Origin: Streptomyces sp. RPA4-2
Lineage (GTDB): Bacteria > Actinomycetota > Actinomycetes > Streptomycetales > Streptomycetaceae
NCBI RefSeq assembly: GCF_012273515.2
Contig: NZ_CP050975.2
Coordinates: 4,030,001 to 4,094,000, forward strand
Direction: 5' to 3'
DNA: 64,000 nucleotides
This document shows, in pieces, positions 33,759 through 42,775 of this stretch (the first letter of the stretch is position 1; every line of letters starts with the position of its first letter). A model generated the notes under the pieces. The model was given only the letters and a program-made list of their open reading frames with translations, had not been told where the DNA came from and did no database searches. Both the position numbers and the translations under genes were made by a program.

Positions 33759-34403
33759 TCAGGCTGTTCGCAGACCCTCCACGGTGGCCGCCACTCCGGG
33801 CAGTACGGAGCGGGCCGGTGCCCGCAGACCGTCCAGGAACAGCTGCAGATGACGGTGTACGAACCGGTCGATGCCCTGACACGCGGTGCCGGGCAGCGGC
33901 CGGGTGAGCTGGCTGACGGCGACCATCAGGTCACCGGACTCCACGTCGGAGCGCAACTGGCCTGCCTCGCGGGCACGCCTCATCAACGCTTCGATCAGGT
34001 CCACGGTCCGTTCGCGTGCCGCGTACAGGTCCGGATGGTTCTGGTCGAAGGCCGCGGAGAGCATGGGGCACAGGGCGCCGATCCGCTCGTCCGCCGAGAA
34101 GTGCACGAAACGGCTCAGTGCGTCGAAGGCGTCGCCGCCCTCGACGAGTGCCGCCTCGATCCACTCCGACGTGCGGTCCATGACCGAGCAGACGACCTCC
34201 CGCGCGAGCGCGTCGCGGTCGGGGAAGTTGCGGTACACCGTGGCGTTGCCGACACCGGCGCGGCGGGCGATCTCGTCGAACGGCACCTCGGGGCCGAACT
34301 CGACGAACATCTCGCGCGCGGCGGCGACGATCCGCTCCCGGTTGCGCAGCGCATCGGCTCGGGGCCGGGGCATCCGACGCTTCACGGGGATGGCGGTCTC
34401 CAC
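33759..34403 (-). CDS. TetR-family transcriptional regulator
   Basis: About 214 residues. The DNA-binding domain is RPRADALRNRERIVAAAREMFVEFGPEVPFDEIARRAGVGNATVYRNFPDRDAL within the first 75 residues, a textbook TetR helix-turn-helix. The C-terminal ligand domain is of the SbtR-like type (DRTVDLIEALMRRAREAGQLRSDV). GTG 34403 is chosen because GAGGAG lies seven bases upstream; longer frames exist. It probably controls the exporter directly downstream on the same strand. Confidence 0.88.
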   Translation of the reverse strand: METAIPVKRRMPRPRADALRNRERIVAAAREMFVEFGPEVPFDEIARRAGVGNATVYRNFPDRDALAREVVCSVMDRTSEWIEAALVEGGDAFDALSRFVHFSADERIGALCPMLSAAFDQNHPDLYAARERTVDLIEALMRRAREAGQLRSDVESGDLMVAVSQLTRPLPGTACQGIDRFVHRHLQLFLDGLRAPARSVLPGVAATVEGLRTA

Positions 34404-34670
34404 GGCGTGCTCCTCGGAAGTAGGTGAAGGCTCTGGCGTGATCCGGGGATTCACTCCCCGTTTTCACTCGGACACCTATGCCAAACGGGGAAACCATCCC
34501 CGGTTATTTCCCCGACCCCCGCTCAATTCCTGTGACCCGCGTCACACCTTCCTCGGCGAGAAACCCACGATCGGGCTCCTCCAGCGAGCGCCCGCGCATC
34601 CATCGACACAGGGTGATCGCACAGGGTGCAGTCGGTGACCGGGCGGCTGCCGCGAGCGAAGGACCCCTGC

Positions 34671-35945
34671 ATGCAGCCGACCAGCCACCGGATACGCCGG
34701 CGCCGCGTGGCCGCCCTGGCCTCGGTGACCCTTCTCACGCTGGCGGTCAGCACCTCCGCCGGCACCGGGCACCTCACGGTGGGCTCCACGGCGGCGGGCT
34801 CCATCGCACTGGCCCGCTCGACGGCGCTGGGTCCCTGCATGATCAGCGGCACGAAGGGCGTGCAGATGGGGGAAGGGATACCCACCGTGCCCGGATACGC
34901 CCGCTCCACCGGCACGGTCCGGGCCCTCACGGTGATGGTCGACTTCTCCGACGCGCCCGGTCAGGGCAGCGCGCTCGACCGGCTGGGCGAGTTCTTCCCG
35001 CAGACCCAGAACTGGTTCCGCACCAGTTCCTACGGCCGCCTCGACTACCGTCCCGAGACCCCGATACGGCACTGGCTGCGCATGCCCAAGCCCTTCAGCG
35101 CCTACGGCATAGAACGCGGCGCCCCCTTCGACCCCGGGTACCGCGGCCTGGTCCAGGACATCGTGGCCGCGGCCGACCCCGAGGTGGACTTCCACTCGTA
35201 CGACCTCCTGAACGTGCTGGTGACGCCGAACGCCGGGCCCTCCGCCCTGGACACCGTGCTGTCCGTCACCTTCGCCGGCAACGCCGAGGCCCCGGTCGCC
35301 GACGGTGTCCCGGTCTCCAACGCGTCCTTCGTCTACAGCCGCCAGGACGACGGCTCCGGCTCCTACGCCGACACCGGTTTCCGGGTGCTCCCCCACGAGA
35401 ACGGCCACACCTTCGGCCTGCCCGACCTCTACACCCAGGACGGCGGCGGCTCGGTCGGCCACTGGGACATCATGAGCGAGGACTGGGGCGCCGACAACGA
35501 CCTGCTCGGCTGGCACAAGTGGAAACTGGGCTGGCTCGACGACTCGCAGGTCAGTTGTGCCGCGCGACCCGGGACCACGCGGTACACGCTCACCCCGCTG
35601 TCCCGGCCCGGCGGCGCCAAGCTCGTCTTCGTCCCCACCGGCACCCGCACGGGCTTCGCCCTCGAACTGCGCACCCATGGGGGCAACGACACCACGATCT
35701 GCCGCCCCGGCATCCTCGTCTACAAGGTCGACGCGGACGTCGACACCGGGAGCGGCCCCATCACCGTCTACGACTCCCACAAGAACAGCGGCGGCTGCAC
35801 GCGCAGCCCCAACGTCCACGCGGAACTGTCCGACGCGCCCTTCGCCCCCGGCGAGTCCTTCAAGGACCCCAAGACCGGCGTCACGATCGCGGTCACGGGG
35901 ACGAACCCCGCGGGCGACTACGAGGTGTCCGTGACACGCCGCTGA
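34671..35945 (+). CDS. Secreted M6-type metalloprotease domain protein
   Basis: A 424-residue exported protein. The signal peptide has twin basic residues (RIRRRRVAALASVTLLTLAVSTSAG). The zinc site is VLPHENGHTFGLPDLY at about residue 247, an HExxH motif with N at position 3, followed by the conserved DIMSED (Met-turn region) 24 residues later. This resembles M6 immune-inhibitor-A-like peptidases of actinomycetes; they cleave host or environmental proteins. Four Cys residues may form disulfides. ATG 34671 follows GAAGGA. It is divergent from tetR. Confidence 0.85.
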   Translation: MQPTSHRIRRRRVAALASVTLLTLAVSTSAGTGHLTVGSTAAGSIALARSTALGPCMISGTKGVQMGEGIPTVPGYARSTGTVRALTVMVDFSDAPGQGSALDRLGEFFPQTQNWFRTSSYGRLDYRPETPIRHWLRMPKPFSAYGIERGAPFDPGYRGLVQDIVAAADPEVDFHSYDLLNVLVTPNAGPSALDTVLSVTFAGNAEAPVADGVPVSNASFVYSRQDDGSGSYADTGFRVLPHENGHTFGLPDLYTQDGGGSVGHWDIMSEDWGADNDLLGWHKWKLGWLDDSQVSCAARPGTTRYTLTPLSRPGGAKLVFVPTGTRTGFALELRTHGGNDTTICRPGILVYKVDADVDTGSGPITVYDSHKNSGGCTRSPNVHAELSDAPFAPGESFKDPKTGVTIAVTGTNPAGDYEVSVTRR

Positions 35946-36220
35946 CGTCCCCGCGTCCCCCGGCGCCGGCCTGTCGCCGGCCGTGGGCACGGACGCCGCC
36001 GACCTGCTGGGTCGACCGGGTAAGCACTACCGTGGGCCGCAATGAGCGAATCTTCCCCGCGGGCCGCGCCGAGTCCCGGACGGGAGTCGCGCAGAGCCTC
36101 CATCGAGAGCCGCAACGGAGAGCACATGGCAGCGAACGTCGGGGCGGCCCAGGGCAGCGCGACCGGGAGCGAGCGGACCGGACGGGCGGGGGACGAGGGC
36201 GGGGCCGGGGTGGGACCTCC

Positions 36221-38098
36221 GTGCCCGTCGAGGCCGTCACCCCGCTGATCCGCGGTATCGCGGTGCTGCGCCGGCTGACCGAGGCCGACGGGGTGTCCAG
36301 CCTCAGCGGCCTGGAGCGGTCCACGGGGCTCGCGCGGTCCACCGTCGACCGCATCACGGCGACCCTGGCGCGCAGGGGGTACGTACGTCTCGACGGCCGG
36401 GACGCCGTACTGGCGCCCCGCCTCATGGAGCTCGGCAACGCCTACCTCGCCGCCCTGCGCCTGCCCCGCCTCCTCGACGCGCACGCCGACGCCCTCGCCG
36501 ACGAGCTCGACGAGTCCGTGTCCCTCGCGGTCGGCGACCAGGACGGCATCCGCTTCATCCACCAGGCGACCCGGCGCCGAGCCATGTCGCTGAGCTTCCG
36601 CATCGGCGACCTGCTGCCCGCCGAACGCACCGCGCCAGGACCGTTGTTCGCCACCGAGTGGGGCGAGCGGGAGTGGGTCCGATGGCGGGAGCGGCGCGCC
36701 GCGGATCCGGAGGACCGCGGCTTTCCGGCCGTCCCGGCGCGCAGCCGGCCGATCGGGACCGAGACCGACTCCGAGCGACGGAACGCCTCCGGCGCGACCC
36801 ACGCGGACCGGTCCCCCACTCCGGACGACGGCCCGTCCTCCGCCACCACGGACGACGGCCGGGTCGCCCCCACGGACGACGGCCGGGTCGCCCCCACGGA
36901 CGACGGCCGGATCGTCCCCACGGACGACGGCCGGATCGTCCCCACGGGCGCCGACCGGCATCCCGGACCGGCCCCCGGCCGGACCCCCTCCCCGGAAACA
37001 GGCCCGCTCCCCACGCTCGGCGACGACTTCGAGCGGCGTACGGCCGAGGCGCGGGAGGACGGCTGGGCACTGGACGACCAGCTGATCGAACCGGGACTCG
37101 TCGCCCTCGCCATGCCCGTACGGGAGGCGGGCCGGATCGCCTGTGTGGTGAGCGTGGTGAGCCACACCAGCCGGCACACCGCCGCCGATCTGCGTGACAC
37201 CCTGCTGCCACGGCTGCGGGCGGCCGTCGCCGCGATGGAACGGGAGCTGAGCGAGGCCTCGCCCGCCGCGCCCGCCGCGGCCCCCGTCCCTTCCGGCCTC
37301 GCCGTCTGGACCGGCGCGTCCAAGCAGGAGCTGGGCCGGGAGTTCGTCGAGTCGCTGGCCCGCGGACTCACGGTGATCACCGCCTTCGGCGAGGGCCGCT
37401 CCGAACTGACCCTCACCGAGGTCGCCCAGGCCACCGGTCTGGCCCGCGCGACCGCCCGCCGCGCGCTGATCACCCTGGAACACCTCGGATACGTCACCGC
37501 GCACGCCCGCGTCTTCCGGCTCACCCCCCACGTGCTGGGCCTCGGCTTCCCGCCGCTCTCCCGCACCTCGCTCGCCGAGATCGCGGCCCCGCACCTCACC
37601 GGGCTCTCGGAGCGCCTGCGCGAGTCGGTGTCCCTGGCGGTGCTGACCGGCGACGAGATCCAGTACACGGCCCGCATCACCACCAGCCGCATCCTGAGCG
37701 TCCACATCACCGTCGGCACCCGCCTGCCCGCGTACGCGACCTCGCTGGGCCGGGTGATGCTGGCGGACCTGCCCGACCCCCCGCTCTCCGGGCTGCGTCC
37801 CCTGACCCCGCGCACGATCACGGACCCCGACCGGCTGAAGGCGGTCCTGGACCGTGCACGGGACGAGGGGTACGCCCTCGTCGACGAGGAGTTGGAGCAG
37901 GGGCTGCGCTCGATCGCCGTCCCGGTGCGGGAGCGCGGCGGGCGGGTGGTCGCCGCCGTCAATGTCGCGATGCACAGCAGCCGCCGTACGTCCGCCCAGT
38001 GTGTCGACGAGGTGCTGCCGGAGCTGCTGGCCACGGCGGGAAGCGTCGAGGCGGACCTGCGGGTCGCGGGACGGTTCCGGCGGGTTCCGAGCGCGTGA
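36221..38098 (+). CDS. Tandem double-module IclR-type regulator with long inserted linker
   Basis: About 625 residues containing two IclR units. The first HTH is PLIRGIAVLRRLTEADGVSS and its effector domain is split by an insertion of about 110 residues (about 175-285) that includes four 8-residue repeats. The second HTH is ESLARGLTVITAFGEGR...VAQATGLARATARRALITLEHLGYV, with a complete effector domain (TSLGRVMLADLP, VDEELEQGLRSIAVPVRERGGRVVAAVNVAMH). The second half resembles PcaR/PobR-type activators of aromatic catabolism. The start is uncertain: GTG 36221 opens this frame, but ATG 36042 or 36126 in another frame (MSESSPRAAPSPG) looks like the true N-terminus, which would need a frameshift in the G-rich run near 36190-36215. 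Confidence 0.8.
   Translation: MPVEAVTPLIRGIAVLRRLTEADGVSSLSGLERSTGLARSTVDRITATLARRGYVRLDGRDAVLAPRLMELGNAYLAALRLPRLLDAHADALADELDESVSLAVGDQDGIRFIHQATRRRAMSLSFRIGDLLPAERTAPGPLFATEWGEREWVRWRERRAADPEDRGFPAVPARSRPIGTETDSERRNASGATHADRSPTPDDGPSSATTDDGRVAPTDDGRVAPTDDGRIVPTDDGRIVPTGADRHPGPAPGRTPSPETGPLPTLGDDFERRTAEAREDGWALDDQLIEPGLVALAMPVREAGRIACVVSVVSHTSRHTAADLRDTLLPRLRAAVAAMERELSEASPAAPAAAPVPSGLAVWTGASKQELGREFVESLARGLTVITAFGEGRSELTLTEVAQATGLARATARRALITLEHLGYVTAHARVFRLTPHVLGLGFPPLSRTSLAEIAAPHLTGLSERLRESVSLAVLTGDEIQYTARITTSRILSVHITVGTRLPAYATSLGRVMLADLPDPPLSGLRPLTPRTITDPDRLKAVLDRARDEGYALVDEELEQGLRSIAVPVRERGGRVVAAVNVAMHSSRRTSAQCVDEVLPELLATAGSVEADLRVAGRFRRVPSA
36848..36943 (+). repeat. Four in-frame 24-bp tandem repeats inside the IclR gene
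   Basis: Four 24-bp units encode TDDGRVAP twice and TDDGRIVP twice. They lie in the inserted linker of the first IclR module and do not break the frame. Confidence 0.9.
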
Positions 38099-38190
38099 GG
38101 GAGCGGGGTGGGAGCGGGCGGGGTGACAGCGGGGGCGGGGTGGTCCCCGCGGGGCGGGTGGCCCCCCCGTGCCTGTGACCACGTGAAACG

Positions 38191-38225
38191 CCCGTGTCCG
38201 GCCACGGGGAGCGGCCGGACACGGG
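38191..38225. terminator. Perfect 13-bp hairpin between convergent genes
   Basis: CCCGTGTCCGGCC pairs with GGCCGGACACGGG across 9 nt. It sits between the IclR gene and the exporter gene and can serve both strands. Confidence 0.85.
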
Positions 38226-38267
38226 AGGGGGAGGGCGGCGGCGGGGCGGGGTCGCGCGGGCTCGTCG

Positions 38268-38350
38268 GCGGGTCGCGTCTGCGGTTCACGCCCCCGCGTC
38301 CGCGATTCACGCTCGCGCGTATGCGGTTCGCGCTCGCGCGTCCGTGGTTC
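38268..38350. repeat. ~20-bp tandem repeats (GCGTCYGCGGTTCACGC-like)
   Basis: Four imperfect units containing CGGTTCACGC/CGATTCACGC and a GCGCG spacer stand just after the exporter gene's 3' end. No function is assigned. Confidence 0.65.
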
Positions 38351-38359
38351 ACATCCCCG

Positions 38360-39916
38360 TCAGCTCTTCGCGTCCGCGAGCCGGGCCGCGTCGTCCGGGG
38401 CCGGAGCCGGGGCCGGGGCGCTCGCCTTCGCCTTCTCGCCGGCGTCCGCGGCGGCCCTGCCGTCCCGCATCAGGAAGACGGCGAGGACCGCCGCCACCAC
38501 GACGCCCCCCGCGCCGGCCAGGAAGCTCGCCGACATGGCGCTGGTGAAGGCGTCGTGGGCGGAGGCCGACAGGGAGGTGTCGCCGGTGCGGGCGGCCACG
38601 GAGAGGGCGTCGCCGATGGAGCGGCGCGCGTCGGCTGGGGCGTCGGCGGGCATGTGGCCGGTGAACGTACTGGAGAGGACCGCGCCCAGGACGGCCACTC
38701 CGAGGGCGGCGCCGGCCTGCTGGACGGTGTCGTTGAGCGCGGAGCCCACTCCGGCGTGCTCGTCGGGAATCGCCCCCATCATGGCCGCCATCGCCGCGGG
38801 CATCGTCAGACCGCCACCGGCTCCCATCAGGCACATCGCACCGGCGAGCACGCCCCAGCCGCTCTGCGGGTCCAGCGTGGACAGCAGTCCGAACCCCGAG
38901 GCGATGACCAGGAGACCGAGGACCACCATGACCCGGTTGCCGGTCTTCGGCAGCAGCGCGGCACCGACGCTGTTGAAGGCGAGGGTGGCGAGGGCCAGCG
39001 GGGTGAAGGCGAGACCGGTCTGGGTGGCGGAGTAGCCGAGGACGAACTGCAGGTACTGGGTCAGCACCAGCATCAGACCGCCCTGGGCGAAGGTCAGCAG
39101 CACGAGGGAGAAGCTGGCCCCGGTGAAGACGCGGTTGCGGTACAGCGACACCGGGATCATCGGCGAGGAGCAGCGGGTCTCCCAGAAGCCGAACCCGGCC
39201 AGACCGAGCACGGCCGCGGTGAGCGAGAGCTGTGTGCCCGGGTGGCTCAGGCCGCCCTTGGGGAACTCGATGATCGTCCAGATCAGCGCGGTCATGCCGA
39301 CCATCGACAGCACCATGCCGACGGGGTCGGCCTTGCGCCACGGCCCCTTGGACTCGGGCATCAGGACGAGCGCGGCGACGATCGCGAGAGCGGTGATCGG
39401 GATGTTGACGAGGAAGACGACTCCCCACCAGAAGTGCGCGAGCAGCGCGCCGCCGAGCACCGGTCCGCCGACCAGACCGACCATCGCGACCGCGCTCCAG
39501 GCGGCGATCGCCTTCGGCCGCTCGGCGTCGTCGAAGACCGTGACGAGGATCGACAGGGTGCTGGGCATCACCAGGGCACCGCCGACACCCATCAGGACCC
39601 GGCCCAGGATCAACGCCCCGGGTGTCGCCGCCTCCATGGCCACCACCGAGGCCGCTCCGAAGAGCGCGAGCCCCACGATCATCACCCTGCGCCGCCCGAA
39701 CCTGTCGGAGAGGCTGCCCCCGGTCAGCAGCAGCCCGGCGAAGACCAGCATGTACGAGTCGAGGATCCACTGGAGGTCCTGGGCGCCGGCGTCCAGGTCC
39801 TCGGCGATCGTCGGGATCGCCACGGTGAGCGCCATGTTGTCCACGACCAGCACCAGGGTGCTGAGGCACAACACGATCAGGATGAGCCAGCGGCGCGGAT
39901 GACGGTCCATCTCCAT
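38360..39916 (-). CDS. MFS exporter, EmrB/QacA (DHA2) type
   Basis: About 518 residues with 14 hydrophobic segments. DNMALTVAIPTIAEDLDA in segment 1, GGSLSDRFGRRRVMI (motif A), GRVLMGVGGALVMPSTLSIL and WSAVAMVGLVGGPVLGGALL (motif C) place it in the DHA2 group. The C-terminal tail is an Ala/Pro/Asp-rich stretch. ATG 39916 or 39910 are both possible with GAGGGG upstream. It is divergent from a TetR gene at 40081 that probably represses it; this is the third such pump in 15 kb. Confidence 0.9.
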   Translation of the reverse strand: MEMDRHPRRWLILIVLCLSTLVLVVDNMALTVAIPTIAEDLDAGAQDLQWILDSYMLVFAGLLLTGGSLSDRFGRRRVMIVGLALFGAASVVAMEAATPGALILGRVLMGVGGALVMPSTLSILVTVFDDAERPKAIAAWSAVAMVGLVGGPVLGGALLAHFWWGVVFLVNIPITALAIVAALVLMPESKGPWRKADPVGMVLSMVGMTALIWTIIEFPKGGLSHPGTQLSLTAAVLGLAGFGFWETRCSSPMIPVSLYRNRVFTGASFSLVLLTFAQGGLMLVLTQYLQFVLGYSATQTGLAFTPLALATLAFNSVGAALLPKTGNRVMVVLGLLVIASGFGLLSTLDPQSGWGVLAGAMCLMGAGGGLTMPAAMAAMMGAIPDEHAGVGSALNDTVQQAGAALGVAVLGAVLSSTFTGHMPADAPADARRSIGDALSVAARTGDTSLSASAHDAFTSAMSASFLAGAGGVVVAAVLAVFLMRDGRAAADAGEKAKASAPAPAPAPDDAARLADAKS

Positions 39917-39964
39917 ACCCCTCAAATGTCTCGGACGTCTCGAACGGACTGAGCGCGCTGCACA

Positions 39965-40025
39965 CGCCGTGCGCTCTGAAGAACACCGTACGGTTCTGCG
40001 TACAGTGTGCGCAAGAGGGAACGAC
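39965..40025. promoter_or_regulatory. Divergent promoter/operator region of exporter and tetR
   Basis: GCGCTGCACACGCCGTGCGC and GTACGGTTCTGCGTAC in this stretch are inverted-repeat-like, and ACACCGTACGG/GTACAGTGTG arms suggest one or two TetR operators. The exact site is inferred only. Confidence 0.4.
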
Positions 40026-40080
40026 GTACCGGACCGGGTAAGGTGTGCGCACGGAACGGAACGGGAGAGAGGGACGCCGC

Positions 40081-40881
40081 ATGCCACACCAGGAGCCGGC
40101 AAGCCACCAGGCCGGGGCCCCGAAGTCGCCCCAGCCGCCTCAGCCCTCACAGCCCCCGCAGCCGATCCCGTCCGTCTGGACCCGCCCCCGGTCCGGACGC
40201 GAACAGCCGGCACTGAGCCGGGACCAGATCGTCGCCGAGGCACTGCGCCTCCTCGACTCGGACGGCCTCGACGCTCTGAGCATGCGCAAGCTGGGCACCC
40301 GGCTCGGCGCCGGAGCCACCTCGCTCTACCGGCACGTCGCCAACAAGGACGAGCTCATCGAACTGGCCATCGACGAGATCTACGGGGAGATCGAGGTCCC
40401 CGAGCCCACCGAGTCCCCTGACTCCGCGACCTGGCGCGCGGACGCCGTCCGCTGCGCGCAGAGCCTGCGCGGCACGATGCTGCGGCACCCCTGGATCGCC
40501 TCGGTGCTGGGCGAGATGGGCATGTCCTACCTCGGCCCGAACGCGATGCGCCTGGCCGAGGGCCTGCTCGCCCTCTTCACCCGCGCGGGCCTCCCCGCCA
40601 CCGAGGCCGACCAGGCGGCGTCGACCCTCGTCGCGTACGTCACCGGCATGGCCACCAGCGAGGCCGCCTACCTCAACGTCCTCGCCCGCAGCGGCCGGAC
40701 CGAACAGGACTGGGTCGACCACGTCTGGCCCACCGCCGAACAGGCCGCCGCGTCCTACCCCCACCTCCGCGACGGCTACGCCGAACAACGCGGCAAGGAC
40801 CCCCGCGCGTCCCGCGACACCAACTTCCAGTACGGACTGGACCGCGTCCTGGACGGCCTGGAAACCCGAATCACCCACTGA
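40081..40881 (+). CDS. TetR-family regulator with TetR-type C-terminal domain
   Basis: A 266-residue protein. A Pro/Gln-rich leader of about 40 residues precedes the DNA-binding domain ALSRDQIVAEALRLLDSDGLDALSMRKLGTRLGAGATSLYRHVANKDELIELAIDEIYGEI (about 45-103). The C-terminal part (GLDRVLDGLETRI) is of the TetR_C type that senses tetracycline-like or other drugs. ATG 40081 follows GAGAGAGGGACGCCGC. It is divergent from an exporter gene and directly precedes the tRNA-Arg gene. Confidence 0.9.
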   Translation: MPHQEPASHQAGAPKSPQPPQPSQPPQPIPSVWTRPRSGREQPALSRDQIVAEALRLLDSDGLDALSMRKLGTRLGAGATSLYRHVANKDELIELAIDEIYGEIEVPEPTESPDSATWRADAVRCAQSLRGTMLRHPWIASVLGEMGMSYLGPNAMRLAEGLLALFTRAGLPATEADQAASTLVAYVTGMATSEAAYLNVLARSGRTEQDWVDHVWPTAEQAAASYPHLRDGYAEQRGKDPRASRDTNFQYGLDRVLDGLETRITH

Positions 40882-40950
40882 CCGGACGCCCCGACCCGCG
40901 CCCGCCCGCATCCGCTACGCTAGTCGCCGGACCTCACAGAGATCCGTCCC

Positions 40951-41023
40951 GCCTTCGTAGCTCAGGGGATAGAGCACCGCTCTCCTAAAGCGGGTGTCGC
41001 AGGTTCGAATCCTGCCGGGGGCA
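40951..41023 (+). tRNA. tRNA-Arg (anticodon CCU), 3' part supplied by the attL repeat
   Basis: The cloverleaf folds: acceptor GCCTTCG with CGGGGGC (two G-U pairs), anticodon arm CCGCT-CTCCTAA-AGCGG with anticodon CCT, T arm GCAGG-TTCGAAT-CCTGC, discriminator A. CCA is not encoded. From the anticodon loop onward it is identical to the copy at 48260-48302, so integration of the element left an intact tRNA gene on the left side. Confidence 0.93.
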
Positions 41024-41024
41024 C
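40982..41024 (+). repeat. attL: attL core (43 bp) of the integrated element
   Basis: The 43 bp from the anticodon loop to just beyond the discriminator of tRNA-Arg(CCU) are repeated exactly at 48260-48302. The bases on either side differ, so the core boundaries are sharp. Confidence 0.93.
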
Positions 41025-41161
41025 ACGATGAAGGGCCAGTTCAGAGGCTTGATCCTCCCGAACTGGCCCTTTCGTATGATCACGGCGGTGCCACACACGT
41101 GCCACAACGCACTGTCCGGCCCATGGCGTTTTCCCCGCTCACGCTCTGCGCCTAGCATGCG

Positions 41162-41443
41162 ATGGTGGACGACATACAGGTTCCCGAAGCCCTGGTAGCT
41201 CTCCAGTCCGCTGCCTATATCGCTCGCGTGTCGTTGGCTGACTACGTCCGAGCGAACGGCCCGGTCCGCGATTGGACCGACGAGACCCGGGTTAAGGCAG
41301 CCAGCCTTCAACAGACGCTCGAATCGGCTGAGATCGCCCTCCGGCAAGCCTTTGAGGCGAGCGACTTGCTAAGCCACCACACCAGGCGGTCACTGCGCCT
41401 TGCCCTCATGAAAGCGACTGCTCCTCCCGCACCCCTTAACTAG
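41162..41443 (+). CDS. Small hypothetical protein of the element
   Basis: A 93-residue product beginning MVDDIQVPEALVALQSAAYIARV, mostly predicted alpha-helical and slightly acidic, with no Cys, signal peptide or membrane segment. The text WTDETRVKAASLQQTLESAEIALRQAFEA looks like a coiled or helical hairpin. Its stop overlaps the 3' end of the convergent integrase gene by a few bases. The codon use (more A/T at third positions) is unlike the host genes and like the rest of the element. Function unknown; it lies between attL and int. Confidence 0.6.
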   Translation: MVDDIQVPEALVALQSAAYIARVSLADYVRANGPVRDWTDETRVKAASLQQTLESAEIALRQAFEASDLLSHHTRRSLRLALMKATAPPAPLN

Positions 41444-42564
41444 ATGTCCGTACCGCCCCGAGTCTTACGGATCATCGCACCGAGCCGATCGGCAATCTCG
41501 CGGTCACGGCCGCTGACCACGTGCTGATAGATCAGCGCCGCGCGCGGCGTACTGTGGCCCATCCTGGTCATCAGCTCACGCAGGCTCGCGCCGGACGCGG
41601 CAAGGGTGTTCCCCGTGTGTCGGAGATCGTGGAAGTGCACGTCTGCCGTAATGCCCGCGTCGGCCCGCGCCTTGATCCAGTCATCGCGGAAGTTGCTCCG
41701 CCGCAGCCGACCGCCCTGGGGGCCGAGGAAGACGTGTCCATCCCGGCCGGCCCCGGCGAAGCCGTCGAGGTGGCGCTTCACGTCCGGCAGGAGCTCGGTC
41801 GGGAAGGCCACCGGCCGGACACCCGCATCTGACTTGGGTGCCTTGTCGAAGAGCGCCCCAGTCTGCATCTCCGCTTGCGAGCGGCGGACCGTGAGCGCCC
41901 CGTTCTTTATGTCGACGTCCCGCCGGCGAAGTGAGGCCAGCTCGCCGAAGCGCAGTCCGGTGAACGCGGCCAGGAGGACGAGAAGCCGGTACCGCGGAGC
42001 CATCGCATCGGCCACGGCGTACACCTCTGCCACGGTGAGGACGGGCCGTTCCGGCACGTCGTACCTGTCGGCGCCCTTGATCCGGCACGGGTTGCGGCGG
42101 ATCAGCTCGTCATCAACAGCCGTGTTCAGGACCGCCCGCATGATCTGGTAGGCCTTCACCACGGTCGGCTCACCGGTCCGCGTCAGGCATGCCGTACGCC
42201 AGGCCCGGACCTGTCCCGTCGTGATCGAGGACAGCGGACGCTCACCGAAGGTGGGCAGCAGGTGAAGCCGGATCACCGACTCATGGCGCTCACGCGAACG
42301 CGCAGCGAGCTTCCGATCCCCGAGCCAGGCGGTGGCGTAATCCCCGAAGCGAACCTTGCCCACGTCCGGATCGGCCCACTGTCCGCGGGTGACGTCCGCT
42401 TCAATGAGGGTCAGCGCGACTTCCGCATCGGTTCTGGTCGCGTACGTCTGCTCTGCGCTCCGCAGCTGGCCCGTGTTCGGATCACGGTAACGGACTTGCC
42501 ACCGAGTGGACTTGAGCTGTCGGACGGAGCCGAACCGACGACGCCTTCCCTGATTGTTCGCCAT
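41440..42564 (-). CDS. int: Tyrosine site-specific integrase
   Basis: A 374-residue tyrosine recombinase that should integrate the element at the tRNA-Arg site. An N-terminal AP2-like arm-binding domain (SVRQLKSTRWQVRYRDPNTGQL) and SAM-like core-binding domain (to about 165) are followed by the catalytic domain. Its Arg is in AAFTGLRFGELASLRRRD, the HxxR motif in FHDLRHTGNTLAASGA, and the nucleophilic Tyr in HSTPRAALIYQHV. The start overlaps the xis stop (TGATG), so xis and int are coupled. Its 3' end faces attL. Confidence 0.95.
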   Translation of the reverse strand: MANNQGRRRRFGSVRQLKSTRWQVRYRDPNTGQLRSAEQTYATRTDAEVALTLIEADVTRGQWADPDVGKVRFGDYATAWLGDRKLAARSRERHESVIRLHLLPTFGERPLSSITTGQVRAWRTACLTRTGEPTVVKAYQIMRAVLNTAVDDELIRRNPCRIKGADRYDVPERPVLTVAEVYAVADAMAPRYRLLVLLAAFTGLRFGELASLRRRDVDIKNGALTVRRSQAEMQTGALFDKAPKSDAGVRPVAFPTELLPDVKRHLDGFAGAGRDGHVFLGPQGGRLRRSNFRDDWIKARADAGITADVHFHDLRHTGNTLAASGASLRELMTRMGHSTPRAALIYQHVVSGRDREIADRLGAMIRKTRGGTDI

Positions 42565-42773
42565 CAGGCCACCCTCCGCAGCACGCCAGGCCGAACCGCT
42601 ACCGGCTGGACTGTGTGCTCAGCGACGAAGGAGGTCAGCGCACTTTCAGGGATGCGAACATGCCGCCCGACCTTGACGAAGGTGATCCGTCGTTCTTCGA
42701 TCAGGCGTCGAGGGAAGCGGACACCCGTCCCGAGGACTTCGGCGACCTGTTCCACGGTCAGAAGTCGATCCAT
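42564..42773 (-). CDS. xis: Excisionase (helix-turn-helix, MerR-like)
   Basis: About 69 residues with the text MDRLLTVEQVAEVLGTGVRFPRRLIEERRITFVKVGRHVRIPESALTSFV. This is the winged-helix DNA-binding domain of Xis proteins of pSAM2-type elements, which bias the integrase toward excision. It lies between repSA and int and overlaps both (stop shared with the int start; start in the repSA 3' end). The GTG at 42782 is an alternative start; ATG 42773 begins the conserved block. Confidence 0.9.
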   Translation of the reverse strand: MDRLLTVEQVAEVLGTGVRFPRRLIEERRITFVKVGRHVRIPESALTSFVAEHTVQPVAVRPGVLRRVA

Positions 42774-42775
42774 GG

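Noticed and set aside
36848..36943. Regular repeats suggesting a CRISPR array
   Set aside because: Head-to-tail 24-bp coding repeats without spacers or cas genes; the same applies to the intergenic 12-18-bp arrays in the window.
34478..38098. A 1206-residue frame continuing upstream of the IclR gene
   Set aside because: The upstream part runs through the M6 protease gene in a different frame and is not conserved; only the IclR part is coding.
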